DNA from: G963676655 sp963676655
GTDB lineage: Bacteria; Verrucomicrobiota; Lentisphaeria; Victivallales; Victivallaceae
Assembly (NCBI GenBank): GCA_963676655.2
Contig: CAXXKX010000002.1
Coordinates: 682,001 to 746,000 of the forward strand
Direction of reading: 5' to 3'
Length of the DNA stretch: 64,000 bases
Under the pieces are notes generated by a model. That model saw only the letters and a list, made by a program, of their open reading frames with translations. It was not told where the DNA came from and made no database searches. Shown piece by piece: positions 36,001 to 44,024 of the stretch (the stretch's first letter is position 1; each line of letters starts with the position of its first letter). The translations under genes were made by a program, and so were the position numbers.

Positions 36001-37664
36001 CTTATTACTGGCGCGTCAAAGTCATTGATAATAATGACAACGCGTCCGAATGGAGTGCTGCAGGGACATTTGATGTTGATACGACTTCCTCAAGTGATCC
36101 GACCGGGCTGGATGCTGCCGCTACCGGCAATGATGTTTCGCTCGACTGGGCCGATGCGCTCGATAACTTCAGCGGAGTGGCCGGTTATACGGTTGAATAT
36201 ACGACTGATGCCGACTTCAGTTCCGTATCCAGTTTGATTGTCGGTATCAGTGAACTTGAGCTTTCCGGGTTGGCGGATGGCATATATTACTGGCGGGTCA
36301 AGTCAGTTGATAATAATGGAAATGAATCATCCTGGACCACCGGTTATGAATTTACTATTGATGTGACCGCCCCGGACGCTCCTTCCTCGCTTGACGCGGT
36401 CGTAACCGGTAATGACGCGGCGCTCGACTGGCAGGATGCTCTGGATAATCTGACCGGGATCGACGAATATATTGTTGAATATTCCATTAACGTTGATTTC
36501 AGCGACTCGAATATCGAGTCAACAACCGGAAGTAATCTTGATTTGGCCGGTTTGACCGATGGGGTATATTATTGGCGGGTAAAATCCGTTGATGGCAGCG
36601 GCAATGAGTCCGAATGGAGCGATGGGGACGAGTTCATGATTGATGTTACCGCCCCGACGACACCAGATAACCTGGTTGAAACGCTTCAGGGGGAAAATAT
36701 TGTTCTTGACTGGGATGATGTGTCGGACAACCTTTCCGGCGTTGAATCATACCTGGTGGAATATGCCGATAATGCCGAATTCGATAATGCCGTCAGCCAG
36801 ACGGTAACCGATAGTGTTCTAAACATCTCCGACCTCTCGTATGGAACCTGGTTCTGGCGGGTAAGATCCGTGGATAACTTCGGTAATCAAAGCGAGTGGT
36901 CGTCCCAGGGGACTTTCGACACCGGCGATACATCCGGTAATACTCATGATCTGGCCAAGACGATAAATGTTGATGAAGCATATCATTATGATGAATATGT
37001 CGGCCAAGGCGATGCCTGCGATATGTATAGTTTTGATGTCGCTTCGGCCGGCGAGTTCGATCTATCCATATCCAACCTGAGTGCAAAGGCAAAATTAAAT
37101 ATTTACGTTTGGAACGGCAAAAAATATAAGAAGATCAAAAGTGCCGGTTCTAAATTTAACAAAATAACCGGTCAAATCGAAGCTCATATCGACAATCTGA
37201 TGCTGGATGAAGATACCTATTATGTTGAGGTCATCTCTGGAGATAAAGGCAAAGGCAAATGCAATACCGAATACTCCCTGGATATCACCCCGTCTTATTT
37301 CCCGGAAGCGACGGATAATAACAGTTGGGAAACTGCAACAGAAATTACACTTGACTTTAATATGGAAAATGGTTTTGTCGGCTTTGGCGACGCGGTTGAT
37401 TATTACAAGTTCGAGGTTGATTCTCTGGATGTATTTGATTTTGAGCTTGCCGGTGATAATAAAAATGCTAAGATGACTGTATACAAGTGGGATGACAATA
37501 AAGATAAGTACAAGAAAGTAGCATCCGCCAGACTTAAAAACGGCGATGCGATGCTTGACAACATCTCGCTGGATGCCGGTTTGTATTATGTCGAAGTCCT
37601 GTCCAAAGATAAAGGCAAAGGCAAATATAACACCGAATACGAACTTAATATCACAACAGCTTAA
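29955..37664 (+). CDS. Giant strand-loop-strand adhesin with 17 Fn3 domains and 2 PPC domains
   Basis: 2569 residues, no Sec signal. Ribosome-binding site AGAGGA before ATG. Residues about 1-600 are AIDA-type strand-loop-strand repeats of about 19 residues (QYISSGGVANSTTI pattern). Their Ser/Thr residues are the known acceptor sites of Aah/TibC O-heptosyltransferases in autotransporters. A linker domain precedes 17 Fn3-like domains of about 94 residues (LDWADSTDSLSGVAGY, YHWRVKSVDENGNES). Two PPC-like domains end in KGKGKYNTEYELNITTA. There is no autotransporter barrel. Fn3 units repeat at 282 bp and some are almost identical at the DNA level, a sign of recent duplication. Likely a type I secreted, glycosylated cell-surface or biofilm protein. 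Confidence 0.9.
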   Translation: MAFTEVVSAVVSGETVDGTQYIISGGETNSTLISGYYGVQYISSGGVANTTVIDSGMQYISSGGVANTTTIDYGAQYVESGGEANFTTLNAYSEQYVSSGGVANTTVIDSGTQYISSGGVANSTTIYRGTQTVYAGGEANFTTINSGGDQDVYNGIANSTTINSRGSQSVLSGGIANSTTINSGGYQSLVFDGVANNTTINSGGRQEMFSGGVANSTTLAGGTQLVLEDGVANETTVNANGSQDVWLDGHANNTIVNRNGIQNVYSGGVAAGTIVNSAGTQIVYSGGLSYDTHINFRGVQDVSSGGTASGTIINSGGGQAVYGVVVSTTVNFGGEQYIDGGSAYTTTINSGGSQFVLGLARSSTVESGGIMMIGNGGSALDFTVASGGIFGWDFNASFIGTSNGISVFNSDSQISYNFYLEMGSQFVLSGYTANSTTIYWGKQYISSGGIANSAVISRGSQYISSGGIANATTNYEGYQYVYSGGVANATVLDSHGYQVVYSGGVGNSTTINDGLQYVESGGIASAAVINNGSQWVSSGGVANFTVINGGNQWVSSGGVANSTVINGGYQSVDSGGVASNTTVNYGGSLTVVTSGSLAGILTIAGGHVTFYNASAADTLTTISYELENAQANDVLLSLWSGALGAGGTTYTLNLDDAALGTYILCSGDLDDMSDKAFTVTDNDQTVSITVGSSYTFANGDILSLEISEGSTYLRAIFSVESTPPSEPGVLSAVVTSDDVALDWGDSTDNYSVSSYTVEYSTAADFTGAVSASTSVSELDLTDLVDGIYHWRVKSVDNHGNESDWTSGSDFTVDITAPDAPDELSDSVAGTNVELDWADAVDNVTGIKEYIVEYADNNLFTNANSQTVDSSNLDVSGLTDLTTYYWRVKVVDNNDNESEWSATEMFDIDTVASSDPAGLDADVTGNDVSLDWADSTDSLSGVAGYTIEYTTDADFSSASSQTATVSELDLTDLADGVYHWRVKSVDENGNESAWTEGADFTVDTTAPDVPFGLNLSFIDVSSMTEANLSWEACADNLSGTKEYVVEYWFRGDYSTAVSYTVSVCELFLSDLDRWEEYVLQIKAIDNYGNESAWSDEIWFSTEPYLSPDGPFFPTNSVNEDSVSLDWENVSWAEDYIVEYAQNSQFTDAISITVSQSDLDLTGLTDMTTYYWRVKTVYWNGYESHWSSTDTFSIDIPDTAAPSTPTDLTDSVSGSTASLDWSNSTDNKSGVENYVVQYASNSQFTGAVSRTVTDSAATLSGLTDTTYYWRVKAVDNNDNESEWSATEMFDIDTVASSDPAGLDADVTGNDVSLDWADSTDSLSGVAGYTIEYTTDADFSSASSQTATVSELDLTDLADGVYHWRVKSVDENGNESGWTSGDDFTVDTTAPATPDGLSGSVAVNSASLDWDDSSDNLTGIKEYVVEYADNDQFTGATSQTVVASELDLTSLSDGTYYWRVKTIDNNDNESGWSSVETFDVDTTASSDPAGLDVAVTGNDVSLDWTDSTDNLSGVAGYTIEYTTDDDFDSASSQTATVSELDLTDLADGVYHWRVKSVDENGNESAWTEGADFTVDTTAPATPDGLSGSVTTDSASLDWDDSSDNVTGIKEYVVEYADNDQFTGASSQTVVSSELDLTSLSDGTYYWRVKVIDNNDNESEWSASETFDVDTTASSDPTGLDAAVTGNDVSLDWADSTDGLSGLAGYTIEYTIDADFSSASSQTISVSELDLTDLADGVYHWRVKSVDENGNESGWTEGEVFTVDITAPDVPSSLDAAVIGDDVSLDWADANDNLTGTKEYVIEYTTDDDFDSASSQTISVSELDLTDLADGVYHWRVKSVDENGNESDWTEGTDFTVDITAPDVPSSLDATVVGDDVSLDWADANDNLTGTKEYVIEYTTDDDFDSASSQTISVSELDLTDLADGVYHWRVKSVDENGNESAWTEGDDFMVDITAPDIPAGLTVTVTADSALLDWNDLNDNLTGIKEYVVEYADNDQFTGASSQTVSSSELDLSSLSDGTYYWRVKVIDNNDNASEWSAAGTFDVDTTSSSDPTGLDAAATGNDVSLDWADALDNFSGVAGYTVEYTTDADFSSVSSLIVGISELELSGLADGIYYWRVKSVDNNGNESSWTTGYEFTIDVTAPDAPSSLDAVVTGNDAALDWQDALDNLTGIDEYIVEYSINVDFSDSNIESTTGSNLDLAGLTDGVYYWRVKSVDGSGNESEWSDGDEFMIDVTAPTTPDNLVETLQGENIVLDWDDVSDNLSGVESYLVEYADNAEFDNAVSQTVTDSVLNISDLSYGTWFWRVRSVDNFGNQSEWSSQGTFDTGDTSGNTHDLAKTINVDEAYHYDEYVGQGDACDMYSFDVASAGEFDLSISNLSAKAKLNIYVWNGKKYKKIKSAGSKFNKITGQIEAHIDNLMLDEDTYYVEVISGDKGKGKCNTEYSLDITPSYFPEATDNNSWETATEITLDFNMENGFVGFGDAVDYYKFEVDSLDVFDFELAGDNKNAKMTVYKWDDNKDKYKKVASARLKNGDAMLDNISLDAGLYYVEVLSKDKGKGKYNTEYELNITTA

Positions 37665-37703
37665 TTTATCTGAAAAATAAATAACTGTGTTTTTGAACCT
37701 GAA

Positions 37704-37742
37704 TACTCCTGGTCCTGATTTATTCAGGTACTGGGAGTTTTT
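37704..37742 (+). terminator. Rho-independent terminator after the 29955 adhesin
   Basis: Arms ACTCCTGGTCCTGA (37704-37717) and TCAGGTACTGGGAGT (37724-37738) pair with one or two mismatches and are followed by TTTTTG. Confidence 0.75.
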
Positions 37743-38363
37743 GTTGTAAAAGTTGGAAATTACTGCGAATTTATTTATTGACAGATGGATGTTTTGTGAT
37801 AATATCCGGTTTGCCTGTTTCAATTTTGGTGTGACCTAAATTACGAATTGACCGGACTTGCCTGTGTCGGTTTTACCCAGAGCGTGTATCCTGTCAGCGG
37901 CATAAATTCAGGATGGTTTTCCTCGGTTGACTGGCTGTTCCGTTTATTGCAGTGATTAATTCCTGTCTGGAATATTGTCTTTCTCTTCTAAATTGTATTC
38001 CGTAATTACTTTAAAAAATATTATTTACACGGGAACATTATGTCTGTTTTACTTGTCGAAAACCTTGTGGTTTATTATTAATTAATCTCATTAATTTGCT
38101 TGACTTTAAGTTATCTTGGAGGTATGATACATTAAATATGTTCTTTTTTCCTACAAAAGATGTGTATACGTGACGGGAAGTTTGATTTACTGAGGTTTGG
38201 AAGTCGTTTTAAGTAAGGTATATTATGCCAGTCGTATCAAGGTAAAGTGCTCATCCCGGATGAAATTTTAAAAAATTATTTGTATTGTGTGAAATTTTTG
38301 TATTAAAAATATATAAATGAGTTAGAATATAAAATAGTAACGAAATAAAACAGGAGCGGGAAA
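37743..38363. other. Intergenic region with promoter of the 38364 adhesin
   Basis: About 620 bp after the terminator without a supported gene. It carries the promoter at 38100-38128 and an AT-rich leader. Confidence 0.5.
38100..38128 (+). promoter_or_regulatory. Sigma-70 promoter for 38364 operon
   Basis: TTGACT at 38100-38105, 17-bp spacer, TATGAT at 38123-38128. Predicted leader about 230 nt. Confidence 0.6.
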
Positions 38364-41300
38364 ATGTCATTTACTTCAGCAGTCAGTAATGGTGTTACAG
38401 TGACGAAAGAAACAGTCACAGGCGGAACCCAGATAATAACCAGCGGGGGGAAAGCTGTCAGTACCACTGTGACTGGTGACGGGGCACTGCAGATCGTCTC
38501 AAACGGAGGGAGCGCCTCGGCAACGAAAGTTGATTCCGAAGGAAAGATTTATATTTACAGTGGCGGGACAGCTTCAGCCTCAATAATAGATTCAGACGGT
38601 AAAATGGAGGTTTATGATGGGGGCCTGACGAGCGTAACAACTGTTTCCTCAGGTGGACATATTGAAGTTTATTCCGGCGGCTCGGCTGTATTTCTCTATC
38701 TGAGAGAAGGGGCAGGCGTGTATGCTGATACTGGCGCAACGATTAAGAACGGGACTCAAACCGTTGCCGGAACAACTACTTATTTTTCCCTGGTCAATGG
38801 TGTTGCAACAAATTTTATTATTGGCGGAAGGCTTGCTGTTTTAGCCGGAAATTCGGCTTTGGGTACTAAAGTTGTTGTCGGCGGAACAATGACGGTTGCT
38901 TCATCCGGGTTAGTAAAAAATACGGAAATTGCCGGTGGTCGCGTATTCATTAACGGCGGGTCCGCGAGCAGTACTAGTATTTCTTCAAACGGATCTATGT
39001 TGCTTACCGGGGGGATTGCTAGATATACCAGTGTCAATTCTCTTGGAAAAATGTATGTGGAGTCTGGTGAGGCTAATAATACAACAGTTGAAAATCGAGG
39101 CAGCGTTTACATTTCATCAGGCGCTTCAGCTAATTATTTTGATTTACTTGCCGGAGGCTATGTACATACAAATACCGGGGCGACAATAACCAATGGGACG
39201 AATGTCCGGACTGATGGATACAATAATTTTTCCATCATTGACGGTGTTGCTACAAACTTCTTTGTTAGAGGCACGCTTGACGTTTTAAGCGGTCATAGTG
39301 CGGTGAATACATTCGTTTCATATGGTGATCTGACTGTTTATGCCGGCGGGACAATCTCAGGCGGTCTGACTGTTCTGTATGGAGATATTTTGACTGACAT
39401 GACCCTGGAGATGCTGGATGAAGATGATGATATAACTCTTCTCGACTATGCTGATTTACATTATGCTTCATTCTCTTTGACCGGCGGTGCTGATTTAATA
39501 ATTTCCGGAGAAAATAATGTGGTAGGCAGTATATCTGTTTACGATGGCGGGGAAGTATGTTTTTCCGTTGATGCTTTTGATGAGTCAAATGAATACGCAA
39601 TGTTGACCGATCTGTCCGGGGTATCCACTGACAACTTTACAGTTGAGCTTGGTGATGCCGGAGCCGGGGATTACATCCTGGCCGGTAATATTGCGGGATT
39701 TAACCAGACCATAACCGTTTTTGATTATATCGATAATCTCGAGCTTGGAGAAGTCGATTTAAGTAATGACCTGATTTTGAGAGACGCGGGATTGGTTTAT
39801 TCTCTGGATATTGTCGATAATGAGTTGGTTTTCGGAATATATGAAGTAGATGAATCAGATGTAACTTTGCCGACAGAAACCGGTGATTTGCAGCGAATAG
39901 TTGCCGGGCAGAGCGCATTGTTTACCTGGTCTGAATCAGCAGATGATGCCGGAATACGCAAGTATGTCCTCGAATATTCGCTTAATGCTGATTTTACCAG
40001 TGCCGTCTCGCTTGATACATCCATTAATAATTTATCTGCAAGCGACATCGCGGAAGGAATGTATTATTGGCGGGTGAAAGCTGTCGATATGAACTTTAAC
40101 GAATCAGCCTGGAGTGAAGGTGATTATTTCATTGTCGATGTTACCGGTCCTTCCGCTCCAGCCGGATTGAGCGGATCCGAGGACGAAGAGTCGGTGCAGC
40201 TTGACTGGAATGATGCCACTGATAACTTGTCCGGAATTGCCGGCTATATTGTCGAGTACTCAGAGTATGCTGATTTCAATGATGTGACGACTCTCTTATC
40301 GGTAAGCAGTGATATTGAATTCAACGGCATCGATGAGGGAATGTATTTTTGGCGGGTGAAAGCTATTGACGGGAAAGGAAACGAATCGAGCTGGAGTGAT
40401 ACTGATACTTTTATCCTCGGTTCGGACAGTATAGATCCTTCTGTCCCGAACGGTTTAAGTGTTACTGTTACCGGCAGTGATGCGGCGTTTGACTGGGGGG
40501 ATTCTTATGACAGCTCAGGAGTTCGGAAATACATAGTCGAATATGCCGACAATGCCAATTTTAGCGGTTCTTTCAGTTACGTCTCATATGATAGCGAGAT
40601 AGATATTTCAGGGATTTCTGACGGAATATATTATTGGCGGGTCAAAACAGTTGATGTTTTTGAAAATGAATCAGGCTGGAGTGAAGAGGAGAGCTTTACC
40701 GTTGACACTACTGCTCCCGAAGTCCCGGATTCTCTCACCGCATATTATCTGGATAATTATACCTTCCTCGGATGGAGTGTTTCCATTGACAACCTTGGCG
40801 GAGATGTGATATACCGGGTTGAATACGGCTTGAACCGGGACGGACTATTTTCAACGTCGTTATTGACATCCAACAGCGGACTGGTGTTATCTGACATGGA
40901 GCCTGGATTTTATGATTGGCGAGTCTGTGCTGTCGATGAAACTGGGAACGAGTCAGACTGGGCGTATGGGGCCTTTACGTTATTTTCGGACGGCGAGGAC
41001 AAATTTATCCCGGATAGTATTTCCGAGGATAGTTTCTATGGACAATGCGTGGCGGTTGACGGCGATTCTTTTGTTGTAGGTGCCGGTTTTGACGAACTCG
41101 GCAATCCCGCCAATGATATTTATATTTACACCTGGAATGATTCCATGCAGAATTGGGATGAAACCTTGATTCATGTGTCTGACGTGCAATCCAGTTGGAG
41201 TAACTATCTCGACCTGTCCGGTGAAACGGTTATTGTCGGGAATAAAGGTGACAGCAATATTACAGACAATGCAGGCTGTGCTTTCATCTATCAGTGGAAC

Positions 41301-44006
41301 GGAATCGACTGGGTGGAGACGGTTTTGACCGCCTCAGACGGTGAAGGCGGTGACCAGTTTGGCTGGTCCGCCGCTATTGATGGATACCGGGCAATTGTCG
41401 GAGCCAGATATGATGACGACAGCGGTATCGATGCCGGAGCTGTATATGTATATGAATGGAATGGAATTAGTTGGAACGAATCCAAAATACTTGCTTCCGA
41501 CGGGGCCAATAAGGATGCTTTCGGATCATCTGTTGATATTGATGGCGATACAATGGTTGTGGGAGCTCGTAATTCCGATGCTGCAGGTTCAAAGTCCGGT
41601 AGCGTGTATGTTTACAACTGGAACGGCGTAAGCTGGGACGAGACCAAACTTACCGCTTCTGACGGCGCGGCGGAAGACTTTTTTGGCGGTTCGGTGGCAA
41701 TTGACGGTGATATTATCGTCGTTGGAGCCAGTGGTGATGACGACAACGGAGAGAATTCCGGCAGTGTTTATATTTATCGCTGGAATGGCGAAACATGGGA
41801 AGAAACAAAATTAACCGCTTCAGATGGACAGGCGAATGATAATTTCGGTTGGTCGGTTGCGGTGGCTGATGGTGATACTGACACGATTATCGTCGGGGCT
41901 CATGATTTTGACTGTAATGGACCTGATTCGGGTTGTGCATATCTTTACCAGTGGAATGGCATTAGCTGGATCGAGTCAAAATTCTCGGCGGTAGATGTCC
42001 AGGCCAATGATAATTTTGGCTGGTCATTGGATATTGACGGCGAAACCATTGTTGTTGGATCCCGTAAAGATGATGCGGCCGGGGATGATTCCGGCAGTGC
42101 CTATTTGTTTGAACTGGATACAGTTATTGACAGTACCCCGCCGAATGTTCCGGCTGACCTTGTTGAAACTATTCTGGGCGATGAAGTGTTGCTTGACTGG
42201 AGTGATTCAGTTGATGCGAGTGGAGGTACCGGTGTCAGTAAATATATTGTAGAGTATGCTGATAACTTAAGTTTCATTAATACGAATGAAATGATTGTTG
42301 TTAACAGCGAGCTGACCCTGTCCGGTCTGGAAAATGGATCATGGTATTGGCGGGTTCAGGCGGTTGACGTGGCTTCCAACGTCAGCGACTGGAGTGAGGT
42401 TTATTCCTTTGAAGTCGATGTTCAAACCCTTGATTCTTTAACCGGTCTGGCGGTAACGGTCAGTGGTGATGATATCTCCCTCGACTGGGATAATGCCCAG
42501 AACGTTGTTTACGGCGTGAAAAACTATATTATAGAATACTCTCAGGATGCCGCGTTTACCGCTCCGGTTGAAACAACCTCCACCGCAAGTGCTTTGAATA
42601 TCGTGAATATAGCTGAAGGCAACTGGTACTGGCGCGTGAGGGTTGAGGATAATAATGCCGGATTTTCGGCGTGGACCCAGGGCGAAAACTTCTTTGTTGA
42701 TGTTTCTGGTCCGTCTGTTCCGACTATAGTTTCAGATGACGTTGACGGAGACTCTGTTGTCCTGGACTGGAGTGCTTCCACCGATTCCGGAGTAGGCTTG
42801 AGCGGCTATGTTGTTCAATATGCCGATAACAGCGACTTTGCGGGCGCGCTTGAAAATACCTTGACCAGCTCGGAATTGTCCCTTGGCGGTTTAGTTGATG
42901 GCGTATATTATTGGCGGGTTAAGTCGTATGATGGAAACGGGAATGATTCTGATTGGAGCGAAGAAGACTCATTTATTGTCGATACGATTGCGCCGTCAGT
43001 TCCCACGGGGCTTTTTGATTACGTTGATGGCAATGATGTTTCATTAACCTGGTATGCTGCGTCCGATACTGATGGCGGCAGTGGCGTTTGGGAATATGTT
43101 GTGGAATATGCCGATAATGCCAGTTTTGATTCTGCGGTAAAAATGGTCGTTGATACGAATGAACTGCAACTGGACAACATAGACTATGGTACTTATTACT
43201 GGAAGGTTCAGACGGTTGATGGTTCGGGCAACGAAAGCGCCTGGTCCGTTTCCGATACTTTTGTAACAGACGACACAGTCGGGAACTCTTTCGCTGATTC
43301 CCAAGTCATCAATGTGGACGAAGCCTATAGCAAGGCAGAATATGTCGGGATTGGTGACGCCTGTGATATGTATAGTTTTGATGTCGCTTCGGCCGGCGAA
43401 TTCGACTTGGCCATATCCAACCTGAGTGCAAAGACCAAATTAAATATTTACGTCTGGAACGGCAAAAAATATAAGAAGATTAAAAGCACCGGTTCTAAAT
43501 TTGACAAAATAACCGATCAAATCGAAGCTCATATCGATAATCTGATGCTGGATGAAGATACCTATTACATTGAGATCATCTCGGGTGATAAAGGCAAGGG
43601 TAAATGTAATACCGAGTACTCCCTGGATATCACTCCGTCATATTTACCGGAAGCCACGGATAATAATAATTGGCAGGATGCGACGGAAATCTTTCCCGAT
43701 GTCAGCCTTGACGGTTTTGTCGGCTTTGGCGATGCGGTTGATTATTACAAGTTCGAGGTTGATTCTCTGGATGTATTTGATTTTGAGCTCGCAGGTGATA
43801 ATAAAAACGCCAAGATGACTGTATACGAATGGGATGAAAGTAAAGATAAGTACAAGAAAGTGGCAACTGCCAGCCTTAAAAACGGCGAGGCGATGCTTGA
43901 CGACATCTCGCTGGATGCCGGTTTGTACTATGTCGAAGTCCTGTCCAAAGATAAAGGCAAGGGCAAATACAACACCGAATACGAATTGAATATAACCACA
44001 GCTTAA
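38364..44006 (+). CDS. Giant strand-loop-strand surface protein with Fn3, 7-blade FG-GAP propeller and PPC domains
   Basis: 1880 residues, no Sec signal; ribosome-binding site GGAG before ATG. Residues about 1-340 are strand-loop-strand repeats (TTVSSGGHIEVYSGG pattern). Four Fn3-like domains follow (about residues 495-870). Seven FG-GAP-like units (about 875-1250) have the pattern FGxSVDIDGDTMVVGA then SGSVYVYNWNG, the right number for an integrin-type seven-bladed propeller. Four more Fn3 domains and two PPC-like domains end in GKGKYNTEYELNITTA. FG-GAP blades bind Ca2+ and ligands in integrins, so a ligand-binding head on a glycosylated stalk is plausible. The next gene starts 18 bp downstream, probably in one transcript. 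Confidence 0.9.
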   Translation: MSFTSAVSNGVTVTKETVTGGTQIITSGGKAVSTTVTGDGALQIVSNGGSASATKVDSEGKIYIYSGGTASASIIDSDGKMEVYDGGLTSVTTVSSGGHIEVYSGGSAVFLYLREGAGVYADTGATIKNGTQTVAGTTTYFSLVNGVATNFIIGGRLAVLAGNSALGTKVVVGGTMTVASSGLVKNTEIAGGRVFINGGSASSTSISSNGSMLLTGGIARYTSVNSLGKMYVESGEANNTTVENRGSVYISSGASANYFDLLAGGYVHTNTGATITNGTNVRTDGYNNFSIIDGVATNFFVRGTLDVLSGHSAVNTFVSYGDLTVYAGGTISGGLTVLYGDILTDMTLEMLDEDDDITLLDYADLHYASFSLTGGADLIISGENNVVGSISVYDGGEVCFSVDAFDESNEYAMLTDLSGVSTDNFTVELGDAGAGDYILAGNIAGFNQTITVFDYIDNLELGEVDLSNDLILRDAGLVYSLDIVDNELVFGIYEVDESDVTLPTETGDLQRIVAGQSALFTWSESADDAGIRKYVLEYSLNADFTSAVSLDTSINNLSASDIAEGMYYWRVKAVDMNFNESAWSEGDYFIVDVTGPSAPAGLSGSEDEESVQLDWNDATDNLSGIAGYIVEYSEYADFNDVTTLLSVSSDIEFNGIDEGMYFWRVKAIDGKGNESSWSDTDTFILGSDSIDPSVPNGLSVTVTGSDAAFDWGDSYDSSGVRKYIVEYADNANFSGSFSYVSYDSEIDISGISDGIYYWRVKTVDVFENESGWSEEESFTVDTTAPEVPDSLTAYYLDNYTFLGWSVSIDNLGGDVIYRVEYGLNRDGLFSTSLLTSNSGLVLSDMEPGFYDWRVCAVDETGNESDWAYGAFTLFSDGEDKFIPDSISEDSFYGQCVAVDGDSFVVGAGFDELGNPANDIYIYTWNDSMQNWDETLIHVSDVQSSWSNYLDLSGETVIVGNKGDSNITDNAGCAFIYQWNGIDWVETVLTASDGEGGDQFGWSAAIDGYRAIVGARYDDDSGIDAGAVYVYEWNGISWNESKILASDGANKDAFGSSVDIDGDTMVVGARNSDAAGSKSGSVYVYNWNGVSWDETKLTASDGAAEDFFGGSVAIDGDIIVVGASGDDDNGENSGSVYIYRWNGETWEETKLTASDGQANDNFGWSVAVADGDTDTIIVGAHDFDCNGPDSGCAYLYQWNGISWIESKFSAVDVQANDNFGWSLDIDGETIVVGSRKDDAAGDDSGSAYLFELDTVIDSTPPNVPADLVETILGDEVLLDWSDSVDASGGTGVSKYIVEYADNLSFINTNEMIVVNSELTLSGLENGSWYWRVQAVDVASNVSDWSEVYSFEVDVQTLDSLTGLAVTVSGDDISLDWDNAQNVVYGVKNYIIEYSQDAAFTAPVETTSTASALNIVNIAEGNWYWRVRVEDNNAGFSAWTQGENFFVDVSGPSVPTIVSDDVDGDSVVLDWSASTDSGVGLSGYVVQYADNSDFAGALENTLTSSELSLGGLVDGVYYWRVKSYDGNGNDSDWSEEDSFIVDTIAPSVPTGLFDYVDGNDVSLTWYAASDTDGGSGVWEYVVEYADNASFDSAVKMVVDTNELQLDNIDYGTYYWKVQTVDGSGNESAWSVSDTFVTDDTVGNSFADSQVINVDEAYSKAEYVGIGDACDMYSFDVASAGEFDLAISNLSAKTKLNIYVWNGKKYKKIKSTGSKFDKITDQIEAHIDNLMLDEDTYYIEIISGDKGKGKCNTEYSLDITPSYLPEATDNNNWQDATEIFPDVSLDGFVGFGDAVDYYKFEVDSLDVFDFELAGDNKNAKMTVYEWDESKDKYKKVATASLKNGEAMLDDISLDAGLYYVEVLSKDKGKGKYNTEYELNITTA

Positions 44007-44024
44007 TATTCCGGAGTTTTTTTT

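Noticed and set aside
32345..36237. Many repeated 60-80-residue ORFs on both strands
   Set aside because: They recur every 282 bp as shadows of the Fn3 repeats in the 29955 adhesin.
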